Assembly (NCBI RefSeq): GCF_020442045.1
Contig: NZ_JAGRLA010000025.1
Span: forward strand, 41,966-105,965
Origin: Bauldia sp.
Lineage (GTDB): Bacteria; Pseudomonadota; Alphaproteobacteria; Rhizobiales; Kaistiaceae
Length of the DNA stretch: 64,000 nt
Reading direction: 5' to 3'
In this document: one piece after another, positions 33,397 to 42,596 of the stretch
Layout of the letters: every line of letters starts with the position of its first letter
Position numbering within the stretch: the stretch's first letter is position 1
Notes under the pieces: generated by a model
Told to the model about the DNA's origin: nothing
What the model saw: the letters and a program-made list of their open reading frames with translations, nothing else
Database searches by the model: none
Made by a program: the position numbers and the translations under genes

Positions 33397-34329
33397 CTAT
33401 TCGGTCTTCGAAGGTTCCAACGTCAGGCCGAGAGTGTCGCGGACGTAGGCGATGCTCTCCAGCGCGCTTGCCTCGGCCGTCTTTTGCGACATGTCGAGTT
33501 CGATGATGGCGAGCCCATCATACTCCGCGTCGAGAAGGACGTCGACGAGCGCGGGCAGATCGACGACGCCCGCGCCGAGTTCGCTGAATGCCGCATAGCG
33601 GTCGTAGCCCTTGAGGGAGGGATCGACCCGGGTGTCCTTGAAGTGCATGTAGCGCACCGCCTCGACATAGGTGCGCAGCGCGTCGACCGGGTCGGAGTCG
33701 GTGTGGGCCAGATGCGCCGGATCGATGCACAGGCCGACGACGCGGGTGTCGACCTCGGCCATCATCCGGTCGAGCTGGTCGCGCCGCTCGATGAACGTAT
33801 CGAGATGGGGATGATAGACCGTGGCAATGCCGAGATCCGCGGTGCGGCTGCCGATGTCTTCGAGGGCGCGGGCGAAGGCCCGGTAGTCGTCGGCGCTGTG
33901 CGGATTGCCCGGCGTTTCCGCCGGGCCGCCGCCAAGCACCATCACCGGCGCGCCGAAACCCTTGAGCATCCGCGCCAGCGATTCCATGACGTCGCGCTCA
34001 TAGGGCCACGCCACCGGATTGGTGAAGATGCCATTGATGTAGAAAGACGAGAGGCGGATGCCGAATTCCCGCTGTGCCTGCGACAGCAGGGCATAGCGCC
34101 GGAAGATGTCGGTATCCGTGACCACGCCCGGCGGCGGCATGTCGCCGAGCTGCATGTATTTGCGGGCATACTGATCGGAGAGACTGTTGCCTGCGAGGAT
34201 CTCGAACCAGCCGAAGCCGTTCTCGGCGAGGAACTTGAGCGCGGGCTGCAAGGGCAGCCCGGCCAAGTCCCAACTGTTGAGATGATAGCCGATCGAGAAA
34301 CGCTGACGATCGGCACGTGTGGCGGTCAT
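33397..34329 (-). CDS. Sugar phosphate isomerase/epimerase-like TIM barrel protein
   Basis: 310 residues of the AP-endonuclease-2/xylose-isomerase-like fold. The conserved metal-binding pattern is suggested by TVYHPHLDTFIE, GLCIDPAHLAHT and YMHFKDTRVD. Relatives include inosose dehydratase (IolE) and 3-keto-sugar epimerases; it sits with a Gfo/Idh oxidoreductase, a frequent partner of such enzymes. Likely metal-dependent isomerisation or dehydration of a sugar or inositol derivative. Confidence 0.85.
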   Translation of the reverse strand: MTATRADRQRFSIGYHLNSWDLAGLPLQPALKFLAENGFGWFEILAGNSLSDQYARKYMQLGDMPPPGVVTDTDIFRRYALLSQAQREFGIRLSSFYINGIFTNPVAWPYERDVMESLARMLKGFGAPVMVLGGGPAETPGNPHSADDYRAFARALEDIGSRTADLGIATVYHPHLDTFIERRDQLDRMMAEVDTRVVGLCIDPAHLAHTDSDPVDALRTYVEAVRYMHFKDTRVDPSLKGYDRYAAFSELGAGVVDLPALVDVLLDAEYDGLAIIELDMSQKTAEASALESIAYVRDTLGLTLEPSKTE

Positions 34330-34336
34330 CGCTTGC

Positions 34337-35680
34337 TCACTCGTCCTTCGGTGGCCAAGTGCCCTTCGCCTTCAGGTCGTCGAAGGTCTTCTGCACCGAT
34401 GCCGCCGCTTCTTCCGGCGTCATCTCACCCCCGACCACACCGGCGATGGCAGATGCCGTCGCGCTGCTCACCTCCGCCGGCCAGATCCAGTCCAGGAACT
34501 TGATCGTGTTGGGGAAGGCGTCGGCGCGCAGCTCCTTCGCGTAGTCATCCTCGATCGACGGAACGCCCTTGATCGAGGCTGCGATCGGCTGCTCGGGTGC
34601 GAGGTAGAGACTGGCCACCTCGGGCCGGGTCAGGTACTCGATGAAGCTGATCGCGGCGGGCAGACGGTCGGACGCGATGCTGCTCGAGACGCAGATGCCG
34701 TTGTCGGCGCCGCCGCCATGCTTGGGCGAGCCGGGAGTGCCCGGCATCTTGGGGAAGGCGAAGACACCCCACTGGAAATCCTTCACCGTCTGCTGCAGTG
34801 ACGGGATTTCCCAGGTACCGCCGTAGTACATGGCGCTCTTGCCGCTGGCGAAGGCGGCCCGCATGCCGTCCTGGTCAACCGACAGCGAATCCTTGCTGAG
34901 GATGCCGTCGTCAACCCATTGCTTGATCAGCGCAAAGGCCTCGACGTCGGCCGGGTCAGCGAAAGTTGCGTCACCGGCGAGAATCGCCTGGGTCGCGCCG
35001 ATCGGATCCCCGCTCGCCTGGGAGAAGGTTTCAAAATACCACATCGGCCACATCGGCGAGTTGGCGCCCTGATGCAGCAACGGGATGATGCCGGCTTCCT
35101 CGAATTTTGGAACCGCCGCCTTGAGGTCGTCGTAGGTCGGCGGGATCGGGATGTCGAGCTTCTTGAACAGGTCGACATTATAGAAGATCGTCGAGGTCGA
35201 CAGCGTCGAGATCGGCACGCCGTAGACCTTGCCGTTGATCGTGAAGGCGCCGAGCGCGGCGGCGTCGATCCGGTCCTGGAACGGCTTGATCTCGTCGGTG
35301 ATCGGCTTCACCAGACCGCGCCGCACGTAGGCGCCGTTGGTGTAGAAGGCCGGGCAGGCGATCAGGTCCATCTCCTGCTCGGCGAGGCGTGCCGTCATCA
35401 GCCGCTCGATCGCGTTGGCCTGCGGACCCTGGGCGTCCCATTCGATCGCATCGACGTCGGGATTGTCGGCGATGAAACCGTCGAACACCTGCTTCTGGAT
35501 GCGCGCCTGATCCTCGGGAGCCTGTCGGGGAGCGAGCTGGTCAAGCGAGGAGCCGCCGAAGACCTTGAGCGTCGTTCCTTCGGCGTGAACGGGGACCGAA
35601 AGCGTGGCCAGTCCGAGAGCCGCGACGGTCACTGCCAGGCACCGGCCGGCTCGAGTTTTCACTGGTGATGTCAATTGCAT
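34337..35680 (-). CDS. Extracellular sugar-binding protein of a CUT1 ABC importer
   Basis: 447 residues. A Sec signal peptide of about 32 residues (RCLAVTVAALGLATLSVPVHA) is followed by a family 1 solute-binding fold. The start at 35680 follows GGAGGGTGG. It is the first gene of the operon that also has two permeases, an isomerase-like enzyme and three oxidoreductases, so it delivers the substrate for them. An operator-like 20-base sequence lies 41 bases upstream. The ligand is unknown. Confidence 0.9.
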   Translation of the reverse strand: MQLTSPVKTRAGRCLAVTVAALGLATLSVPVHAEGTTLKVFGGSSLDQLAPRQAPEDQARIQKQVFDGFIADNPDVDAIEWDAQGPQANAIERLMTARLAEQEMDLIACPAFYTNGAYVRRGLVKPITDEIKPFQDRIDAAALGAFTINGKVYGVPISTLSTSTIFYNVDLFKKLDIPIPPTYDDLKAAVPKFEEAGIIPLLHQGANSPMWPMWYFETFSQASGDPIGATQAILAGDATFADPADVEAFALIKQWVDDGILSKDSLSVDQDGMRAAFASGKSAMYYGGTWEIPSLQQTVKDFQWGVFAFPKMPGTPGSPKHGGGADNGICVSSSIASDRLPAAISFIEYLTRPEVASLYLAPEQPIAASIKGVPSIEDDYAKELRADAFPNTIKFLDWIWPAEVSSATASAIAGVVGGEMTPEEAAASVQKTFDDLKAKGTWPPKDE

Positions 35681-35720
35681 TTCCACCCTCCATCCTGGGC
35701 ATCGATGGCCCGAAAGAATT

Positions 35721-35740
35721 CGTTGATGGTCATACAATCT
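35721..35740 (-). promoter_or_regulatory. Shared operator candidate, copy A (faces the carbohydrate operon)
   Basis: CGTTGATGGTCATACAATCT, an exact reverse complement of the sequence at 35860-35879. The core fits the FadR-type GntR half-pattern TnGTnnnACnA. Confidence 0.6.
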
Positions 35741-35859
35741 GCCGCCGCTCCCGCCCTTTTGTCAATCGCCTACTTGCCGAGTTCGCGGCGGACGGTCACC
35801 GCAAGCGCCGGCAAATGAGGTGCTGCCACGGGATTGACAGCTTCGGGGAAGTGCGCGCA

Positions 35860-35879
35860 AGATTGTATGACCATCAACG
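35860..35879 (+). promoter_or_regulatory. Shared operator candidate, copy B (faces the BMP operon)
   Basis: AGATTGTATGACCATCAACG, 107 bases before the BMP binding-protein start. A third copy, 16 of 19 bases identical, is at 46270-46288. Confidence 0.6.
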
Positions 35880-35986
35880 GTTTCGCGGTGCGTGCCCGAG
35901 AGGCAATATCGAAGGATGCGAGCGGCCGTTTGATGGGCAGACAGTTCGCGGGTCTCGTTCCACAACGTTGCTGGGGTTCAGTCATC

Positions 35987-36982
35987 ATGCTCAAGATCAA
36001 GAGTCGAATTGCCGCCTTCTGCGGCGCATCGCTTCTCATGGCAGGAACTGCATTGGCCGCCGACGTGAAGGTCGCCGCAATCTCCGGCTATTTCGCGCAA
36101 GGATTTGGTCAGTCGATTGTCGCCGGCCTCAACAAGGCGAAGGACGATTTCGGCGTCGAGGTCAAGCTGATCGACACCGGAAATCGCGCCCTCGACTATG
36201 AGGAGCAGTTCAACAACGTCGCCAAGGACGGCGAGTATGACCTCGTCTTCGTGATGGGCTGGGAGCTCGTCGACGCGCTGACCAAGGCGGCCGAAGCCTA
36301 TCCCGACCAGCGCTTCATCTTCATCGACGGCGTGCTCGACAGCGACAAGATCGTCTATGCCGATTTCTCCGAGGAGGAGGGCTCGTTCGTCACCGGCGCC
36401 TTCGCGTCGCTGATGGCCGCAAAGGGCAGCGCGATCGACGGGCTCGGCGACGGCAAGTCGATCGGTTTCGTCGGCGGACGCGACATTCCGGTTATCCGCA
36501 ACTTCCTGCGCGGCTACGAGCAGGGCGCCAAGGCGGCGGCCCCGGACGTCGCCGTCGATGCCGTGTTTGCCGGCACCTTCGACGATCCGGCCAAGGGCAG
36601 CGAGCTGACCATGGCGCTTTACGGCGAAGGCAACGACATCGTCTACAACGTGGCCGGCCCGACCGGCGAGGGCGTGCTGCAGGCGAGCGCGGCCGCCGAC
36701 AAATACTCGATTGGCGTCGATATCGATCAATGTGACGTGGCGCCCGGCCACGTGATGGCGAGCATGCTGAAGCGCGGCGACATCGCCGTCTATTCGCTGA
36801 TCAAGGACGAGGTCGAGGGACGCACGGTGAAGCCGGGTACCTACAGCTTCGACCTGAAATCCGGCGGCGTCGAGCTCCTGATGTGCCCGCAGACGATCGA
36901 TATGGTGCCGGAAGACGTCAAGTCGAAGGTCTCCGAGCTTCGTGACGCCGTCATCAACGGTGATATCAAGATCACCGAGTAG
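35987..36982 (+). CDS. BMP-family ABC substrate-binding protein (nucleoside-type)
   Basis: 331 residues. A signal peptide of about 26 residues (IAAFCGASLLMAGTALA) precedes a BMP/PnrA fold with VKVAAISGYFAQGFGQSIVAGL and SIGFVGGRDIPVIRNFLRGYEQGA. This family binds purine nucleosides or related compounds and feeds permeases of the BmpDEF/NupABC type. Followed by a stem-loop and the ATPase gene 87 bases on. Two nucleoside hydrolases in the same run support a nucleoside-like ligand. Confidence 0.9.
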   Translation: MLKIKSRIAAFCGASLLMAGTALAADVKVAAISGYFAQGFGQSIVAGLNKAKDDFGVEVKLIDTGNRALDYEEQFNNVAKDGEYDLVFVMGWELVDALTKAAEAYPDQRFIFIDGVLDSDKIVYADFSEEEGSFVTGAFASLMAAKGSAIDGLGDGKSIGFVGGRDIPVIRNFLRGYEQGAKAAAPDVAVDAVFAGTFDDPAKGSELTMALYGEGNDIVYNVAGPTGEGVLQASAAADKYSIGVDIDQCDVAPGHVMASMLKRGDIAVYSLIKDEVEGRTVKPGTYSFDLKSGGVELLMCPQTIDMVPEDVKSKVSELRDAVINGDIKITE

Positions 36983-36999
36983 TACGATCCTCCCGGACC

Positions 37000-37029
37000 G
37001 GACGCGCGGCGGTTCGCTGCCGCGCGTCC
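37000..37029 (+). terminator. Stem-loop between binding-protein and ATPase genes
   Basis: A perfect 11-bp stem (GGACGCGCGGC / GCCGCGCGTCC) with an 8-base loop and no T-run. Probably an RNA stabiliser or partial terminator that keeps the binding protein more abundant than the rest of the importer. Confidence 0.5.
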
Positions 37030-37069
37030 CCTCCGCATATGTCAACGAGACGGTAGGCGGGGCACACTC

Positions 37070-38602
37070 TTGAGCCATGCGGTCGAGCTGAGGGGAATCG
37101 TCAAGCGCTTCGGCACCTTTGTCGCCAACGACTGTGTCGACCTGGTGGTCAAGGCCGGGGAGATCCATGCCATCGTCGGTGAGAATGGCGCCGGCAAGAC
37201 GACCCTGATGAACGTCCTTTTCGGGCTTTTGCAGCCCGACGGAGGGGAGATACTGATCGACGGCAAGCCGATCGTCGTTGCCAATCCGCGCGCGGCGATC
37301 GCCGCCGGTCTCGGCATGGTGCATCAGCATTTCAAGCTGGTGCCGTCATTGACGGTGGCCGAAAACGTCTTCCTCGGCATGGAGCGGGGTCGAGCCGGAT
37401 TCGTCGACCACAAGGCTCAGATCGCCGAGACCGAGCGCCTGTCCCGCGACTTCGGCCTGAAGGTCGATCCGACCGAGCAGGTCGGCCTGCTCTCGGTCGG
37501 CATCGAGCAGCGGATCGAGATCCTCAAGGTCCTGGCCCGCGGCGCGCGCATCATCATCCTCGACGAGCCGACGGCGGTGCTCACGCCCCAGGAAAGCCGC
37601 GAGCTGTTCCAGACCCTTCGCGGTTTCGTCGCACAGGGCATGACCGTCATCTTCATCACCCATCACCTCGAGGAGGTGATGGCCGTGTCCGACACCGTCA
37701 CGGTGCTGCGTCTCGGGCGGAAGGTCGACACGCGGCCAACGGCGGATGTGACCAAGAACGATCTCGTCCAGATGATGGTGGGCCGGTCGGTCAGCTTCGA
37801 CAGGCGTCAGCGCGAGCCGTCGACCGGCGGGACGGTGTTGTCGGTCAAGGATCTGTGGTGCCGCGACGATCGCGGCCTGCCCGCCGTCCGCGGCGTATCC
37901 TTCGACGTGCGCGCCGGCGAGGTGGTCGGCATCGCCGGCGTCGCCGGCAATGGCCAGACCGAGCTCGCCGAGGTGCTGTCCGGGCTGCGGCCGGCGAGTC
38001 ACGGGACGTTCCGGATTCACGGCGAGGACCTGACCGCCGCTTCGCCCCGGCGTATCCGCGATACCGGTGTCGCGCATGTCCCCGGCGACCGCGTCGTGCG
38101 CGGCGTCGACCGGCAGTCGTCGATCGCCGCCAATATTCTGATGGGACGGCAGGATACGCCGCCCTGGGCGCGGGGCAGCCTGATCGACTGGGCTGTCGTG
38201 CGGGAGCGCTCGAGCGAGATGATGGAGCGCTTCGACGTCCGGGCTTCCGGTCCGGATGCCCTGGTGAAGAGCCTCTCCGGCGGCAACATGCAGAAGGTGG
38301 TGCTGGCGCGCGAATTCTCCCACGACGCCGACTTCCTGCTGGTCGACCAGCCGACTCGCGGCGTCGATATCGGCGCCACGGAATCGATTCACAACGAGAT
38401 CATGCGCCAGCGGGCCGACGGCCGCGCGATCCTTCTGATCTCGGTTCAGCTCGACGAATTGATCGCGCTCGCCGACCGTATCCTGGTCATGTTCAACGGC
38501 TTGATCATGGGCGAGCTGCCGGGAGACAGCGTCAGCGAGGAGGCCCTCGGCCTGCTGATGGCGGGCGTTCAGACCGGGCCGGATCGGGCGGCGGTGGCAT
38601 GA
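37070..38602 (+). CDS. Nucleoside/simple sugar ABC ATPase with two ATPase domains
   Basis: 510 residues from a TTG start at 37070 with GGCGGGG upstream; no ATG or GTG suits the conserved beginning. Domain 1 has Walker A GENGAGKTT, a weakened signature (LLSVGIEQRIEILKVL) and Walker B IIILDEPTAVL. Domain 2 has the usual degenerate Walker A GVAGNGQTE and a full signature KSLSGGNMQKVVLARE. This asymmetry is typical for BMP-type importers. It is the energy subunit of the system with the following two permeases. Confidence 0.9.
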   Translation: MSHAVELRGIVKRFGTFVANDCVDLVVKAGEIHAIVGENGAGKTTLMNVLFGLLQPDGGEILIDGKPIVVANPRAAIAAGLGMVHQHFKLVPSLTVAENVFLGMERGRAGFVDHKAQIAETERLSRDFGLKVDPTEQVGLLSVGIEQRIEILKVLARGARIIILDEPTAVLTPQESRELFQTLRGFVAQGMTVIFITHHLEEVMAVSDTVTVLRLGRKVDTRPTADVTKNDLVQMMVGRSVSFDRRQREPSTGGTVLSVKDLWCRDDRGLPAVRGVSFDVRAGEVVGIAGVAGNGQTELAEVLSGLRPASHGTFRIHGEDLTAASPRRIRDTGVAHVPGDRVVRGVDRQSSIAANILMGRQDTPPWARGSLIDWAVVRERSSEMMERFDVRASGPDALVKSLSGGNMQKVVLAREFSHDADFLLVDQPTRGVDIGATESIHNEIMRQRADGRAILLISVQLDELIALADRILVMFNGLIMGELPGDSVSEEALGLLMAGVQTGPDRAAVA

Positions 38603-39639
38603 GCGAAACCCTGCGCCCGGTCATCGGTCAGGCGATCGCGATCTTCATCGCGCTCGCCCTCGGCACTGTCGTCATCATGGTCGTCGGCGAGAGCCCGATC
38701 CTCGTCTTCGCGACGCTGCTCGAAGGCGCCTTTGGCAGCACGGAGCGGATCGCCGGGACGCTGCTCCAGACGACGCCGATCCTTGTCTGTGGCATCGCCG
38801 CCTGCATCTCCTTCCGCGGCGGCCTCTTCAATATCGGCGTCGAGGGGCAGTTGTTCATGGGCGGCTTCGCGGCGGTGATCGTCGGCATCTATCTGCCGCT
38901 GCCCGCCGGCCTCCACATGCTGGTCGGCATTCTCGTCGCGATGCTCGCAGGCATGGCCTGGATTGCCATTCCCGCCTTCTTCCGGGCCCGCTACAACGCC
39001 AACGAGGTGGTCTCGACCATCCTGTCCAACTATGTCGCGGTACTGCTGACCTCCTATTTCACCATCTTCCTGTTCAAGCGCCCCGGTGGCTGGTCGGAGA
39101 CCGCGCCGATCCTGCCCTCCGCCTACCTGCCGGAGCTGTTCTCCTTCTCGCGTCTGAACTGGGGGCTGATCATCGGACTGGCGCTGGCGGTTGCCGTGCA
39201 ACTTTATTTCCGCCATACGTCGCGCGGCTATTCCGTCTCGATCATGGGGCAGAACCTCAAGTTTGCCGAATATGGCGGCGTCGACATCAAGCGGCATATC
39301 TTCCTCGTTCTGCTCGCCTCGGGCGCGGTGGGCGGTCTTGCCGGCGGCATCGAGGCGCTTGGCGTTCACCACCGCTTCATGGAGGGCTTCGCGCCGGGTT
39401 TCGGGTTCGATGGCGTCATCGCCGCGCTGCTGGCCAACGGAAATCCGATCGGTACCATCGGCGCGGCGCTGTTTTTCGGCGCGCTGCGTAGCGGCTCGCT
39501 GCTGCTCGAGGTCGATACCAACGCCTCGCGCGAGATCATCACCGTCATCCAGGCGCTGATCATCCTCAGCGTTTCCGCCCAGATCCTCATGCGCCGGCGT
39601 GGCGACAGCACGGCAGCGGAGCGGCGATGGAAGTTCTAG
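38599..39639 (+). CDS. ABC permease, BmpD/YufP-like (long subunit)
   Basis: 346 residues, eight or more spans. Motifs include CGIAACISFRGGLFNIGVEGQLFMGGFAAVI and the AN-x-NEVVSTILSNY loop typical of nucleoside-type permeases. The ATG overlaps the ATPase stop (ATGA). Works as a heterodimer with the next gene product. Confidence 0.92.
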   Translation: MSETLRPVIGQAIAIFIALALGTVVIMVVGESPILVFATLLEGAFGSTERIAGTLLQTTPILVCGIAACISFRGGLFNIGVEGQLFMGGFAAVIVGIYLPLPAGLHMLVGILVAMLAGMAWIAIPAFFRARYNANEVVSTILSNYVAVLLTSYFTIFLFKRPGGWSETAPILPSAYLPELFSFSRLNWGLIIGLALAVAVQLYFRHTSRGYSVSIMGQNLKFAEYGGVDIKRHIFLVLLASGAVGGLAGGIEALGVHHRFMEGFAPGFGFDGVIAALLANGNPIGTIGAALFFGALRSGSLLLEVDTNASREIITVIQALIILSVSAQILMRRRGDSTAAERRWKF

Positions 39640-40616
39640 AGCGCCTTATCAACGTCGCCATGCTGGTCGCGACGATCCGGACGACGGCGCCAATCCTGCT
39701 CGTCGCCCTTGGCGGGTCGTTCACCACCAAGGCCGGCATCTTCAACATCGGCCTCGAAGGCCAGATGCTGGTTGGTGCCTTCTTCGCCGTGATCGGCTCG
39801 ATCTTCACCGGCTCGGCCTGGCTCGGCGTGCTTTGCGGCGTCACCGCGGCGGTGACCTTTGCGCTGATCTTCGTCGTTCTGGTCGTTTCGTTCCGCGCCA
39901 ATGAGGTGGTCGTCGGCCTGGCGCTCAACATCCTCGCCGGCGGCATGACGATCTCGCTGATGAAGGCGATCTTCGGCACGCGCGGGTCGATCGTCGGCCA
40001 CGGCATCGTCGGTCTGAAGCCGGTGCATATCCCGGGCGCGAGCGATCTCGGCGTCTTCGGGCAACTGGTCTCCGGCTATACGCCGCTGGTCTATGTCGCC
40101 TTCGCCATGGTACCGATCCTGATCGTCTTCTATCAGCGGACGCGGCTCGGACTGCATATCCGTGTCGTCGGCGAAAAGCCGGAAGCGGCAGAGGCGCAGG
40201 GCCTCTCCATTACCCGGATTCGCTATATTGCATCGCTGCTTTGCGGCGTCCTCGCCGGATTGGCCGGTGCGCATCTGTCGCTCGGCTACATCACGATGTT
40301 CACCGAGAACATGTCCTCCGGTCGCGGCTTCATGGCGGTGGCGATCCTGATCTTCTCCAACGGCGACCCGCTGAAGGTGCTGGCCGGATGTCTGCTCTTC
40401 GGATTCTCCGACGCGCTGGCGCTCAGGCTGCAGACCTTCGGTTTCCCGTCCTATCTGGTCCTGACGGTTCCCTACCTGGTGGCGCTTGCCGCCCTGTTCG
40501 CGCTCGCCTACCGGTCCCGGCCACGGATCGTCCGGGAGACGGTGGATTCGATGAAGAGGCTGATGCGGATCGAGGGGCCACCGGACGCCGGCGCCGGACG
40601 CAGGAACGAGAGTTGA
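39627..40616 (+). CDS. ABC permease, BmpE/YufQ-like (short subunit)
   Basis: 329 residues, hydrophobic, with the block FTTKAGIFNIGLEGQMLVGAFFAVI and FRANEVVVGLALNILAGG paralleling those in the preceding permease. It overlaps that gene by 13 bases. Completes the importer. Confidence 0.92.
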   Translation: MEVLERLINVAMLVATIRTTAPILLVALGGSFTTKAGIFNIGLEGQMLVGAFFAVIGSIFTGSAWLGVLCGVTAAVTFALIFVVLVVSFRANEVVVGLALNILAGGMTISLMKAIFGTRGSIVGHGIVGLKPVHIPGASDLGVFGQLVSGYTPLVYVAFAMVPILIVFYQRTRLGLHIRVVGEKPEAAEAQGLSITRIRYIASLLCGVLAGLAGAHLSLGYITMFTENMSSGRGFMAVAILIFSNGDPLKVLAGCLLFGFSDALALRLQTFGFPSYLVLTVPYLVALAALFALAYRSRPRIVRETVDSMKRLMRIEGPPDAGAGRRNES

Positions 40617-40626
40617 GGCAGGTCGA

Positions 40627-41649
40627 ATGGAACGGTTGATTCTCGACGTCGATTCGGCGGGCGACGATATCCTGGCGGTCCTGTTCGCGGCAGCGGCGCC
40701 GGGAATGAAGCTCGAGGGCGTGACCACCGTGACCGGTGCTGCCGGCCCCATCGAGCAGGTGACCAATGTCGTCCTCAACACGTTGAGCCTTGCCGGCCGC
40801 GACGACATCCCCGTGGCGGCTGGTGCCTGGCGGCCGATCGTCGGCAATTCCAAGGCCGACATGGAGGCGCCGGTCAATGTCGAGAAGCAACTCATCGCCC
40901 GCTATGGCGACCGGCTGAGGACGTTCAATCCCAAGGCGCCGGAGCCGCGCCGCCCGGCGGATTCGAGACACGCCGTCGACTTTCTCATCGAGACGGTGCT
41001 TGCCTCGCCGGGCGAGGTCACCGTCGCCGCGACGGGGCCGATGACCAATCTGGCGCTTGCCATCCTCCAGGAACCGCGCTTTGCGAGATCGGTGAAGCGG
41101 CTCCTCCTTCTTGGAGGCTGTTTCGCCACGCCGGGCAATATGACGCCGGTCAGCGAATACAACATCTGGGCCGATCCGGAGGCGGCGCGTGTCGTGCTGA
41201 ATGCCGGGGCCGACGCGATCCTGGTGCCGCTCGACGTCTGCGAGGACAACCGCGCGGCGACCGGCATGATGACCCGGGACGACCTCTATGACCTCGATGA
41301 GGCGGCAACCGACAATCCTGTCGCGGCGATGATCACCGACGTCTTTCCGATCTATATCGACATCTGGCGCGAATTCTTCGCCCTGATGGGCTTTCCGATG
41401 GACGACGTCATCACCGTCGCGCTCGCCATCGATCCGGATATCTGCACGATGACCGAACCGCGCTTCGTCGACGTCGTGCTCGATGGCCGGATAGCGCGTG
41501 GCCAGACGGTCGCCTATCACGGCCGGCAAATCCTCCCCGGGGGAGGGCCGCCGGCCACCCGGATCTGTTCCGGCATCGACGGGCGGCGGTTCATGCGGCT
41601 CTTCAAGGATACCATCGGGCGCTACGAGCGGGGGAGCCTCGAAGCATGA
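40627..41649 (+). CDS. Nucleoside hydrolase (IunH-like), copy 1
   Basis: 340 residues. The calcium-binding Asp cluster is present as Asp7, Asp9, Asp13 and Asp14 (LDVDSAGDD), a somewhat unusual variant because the common form is DPGxDDA. The later TGPMTNLAL and EYNIWADPEAARVVL blocks fit the family. It splits the N-glycosidic bond of nucleosides to base and ribose. 10 bases after the permease gene and coupled to a second hydrolase, so two substrates may be processed. Confidence 0.87.
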   Translation: MERLILDVDSAGDDILAVLFAAAAPGMKLEGVTTVTGAAGPIEQVTNVVLNTLSLAGRDDIPVAAGAWRPIVGNSKADMEAPVNVEKQLIARYGDRLRTFNPKAPEPRRPADSRHAVDFLIETVLASPGEVTVAATGPMTNLALAILQEPRFARSVKRLLLLGGCFATPGNMTPVSEYNIWADPEAARVVLNAGADAILVPLDVCEDNRAATGMMTRDDLYDLDEAATDNPVAAMITDVFPIYIDIWREFFALMGFPMDDVITVALAIDPDICTMTEPRFVDVVLDGRIARGQTVAYHGRQILPGGGPPATRICSGIDGRRFMRLFKDTIGRYERGSLEA

Positions 41650-42575
41650 GCGGCGAACCGATCCTCTACGATTGCGACCCCGGCCATGACGATGCGATAG
41701 CCCTCGTCATGGCACAGCGTTCGCCGGCGATCGATCTCCTGGGCGTGACAACCACCTGCGGCAACGCAACGATAGAGCGGACTACCGAGAACTGCCTGCG
41801 CATCCTGGAATTCATCGGCGCCGCGTCGGTACCGGTCGCGAGGGGCTGTTATCGGCCGCTCGCCCGTCCGCTGGTGCTTGGTACCGCTGACGGCCCGAGC
41901 GGACTCGAGGGATCGCCCTACCTGCCGCCGGCGACCAAGGCGCTGGAACCGGTTCATGCGGTCGACTTCCTCGCCCGAAAGCTCTTGGAGGCACCGGAGC
42001 CGATCCGTGTTGTCGCGACCGGGCCGCTTTCCAATATCGGTCTTCTCATCCTCAAGCATCGCGAGGTGCTGCCGAAGATCCGCGAATTGATCTGGATGGG
42101 CGGGGTGTTCTATCGGAAAAGCGAGTTCATCACGCCGACCGAGTTCAATGCGTTCTGCGATCCCGAGGCCGTCCGCATCGTTCTCGACAGCGGCCTGCCG
42201 ATGAAGATGGTCGGCCTCGACGTGACGATGCAGGTGCTGGTCGAGGCCCCGCAATACGAAGCGCTCGGCAAGATCGACACGCCCCTCGGGAGGGTTGTGG
42301 TCGACTGGCTGAGGTTCTACGAGAAGCTTCACCGCAACAGCATGGGGGTCGGTGGCGCGTTGCACGATCCGTTGGCCCTGGCGCTGGTCATCGACCCGAC
42401 GCTGGTGCGTTTTCGGCCTGCCCATATCGGTGTCGATCTGTCCGGCACCTTCGCTTTCGGCGCCACGGTGGCCGATTTCTGGAACGAACGCGGCGAGCCG
42501 CCGAATGCCGAGATCGCCCACGAGGTCGACGCCGACCGTTTCTTCGACCTTCTCTACACCCTACTCAGCGACTGA
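41646..42575 (+). CDS. Nucleoside hydrolase (IunH-like), copy 2
   Basis: 309 residues with the canonical DCDPGHDDA (Asp9, Asp11, Asp15, Asp16) and TGPLSNIGLL, EFNAFCDPEAVRIVL and HDPLALALVID blocks. The ATG overlaps the stop of copy 1 (ATGA). It is closer to the ordinary ribonucleoside hydrolases than copy 1. Confidence 0.9.
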   Translation: MSGEPILYDCDPGHDDAIALVMAQRSPAIDLLGVTTTCGNATIERTTENCLRILEFIGAASVPVARGCYRPLARPLVLGTADGPSGLEGSPYLPPATKALEPVHAVDFLARKLLEAPEPIRVVATGPLSNIGLLILKHREVLPKIRELIWMGGVFYRKSEFITPTEFNAFCDPEAVRIVLDSGLPMKMVGLDVTMQVLVEAPQYEALGKIDTPLGRVVVDWLRFYEKLHRNSMGVGGALHDPLALALVIDPTLVRFRPAHIGVDLSGTFAFGATVADFWNERGEPPNAEIAHEVDADRFFDLLYTLLSD

Positions 42576-42596
42576 CCGAAGCAGAGGAGAAATGCC

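Larger units (their letters stand above)
35681..35986. other. Divergent intergenic region with two facing operator copies
   Basis: 306 bases between the carbohydrate operon and the BMP operon, without a gene. The two 20-base sites listed below are exact inverted copies, and each faces its own operon. The rest shows no recognisable signal. Confidence 0.55.
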
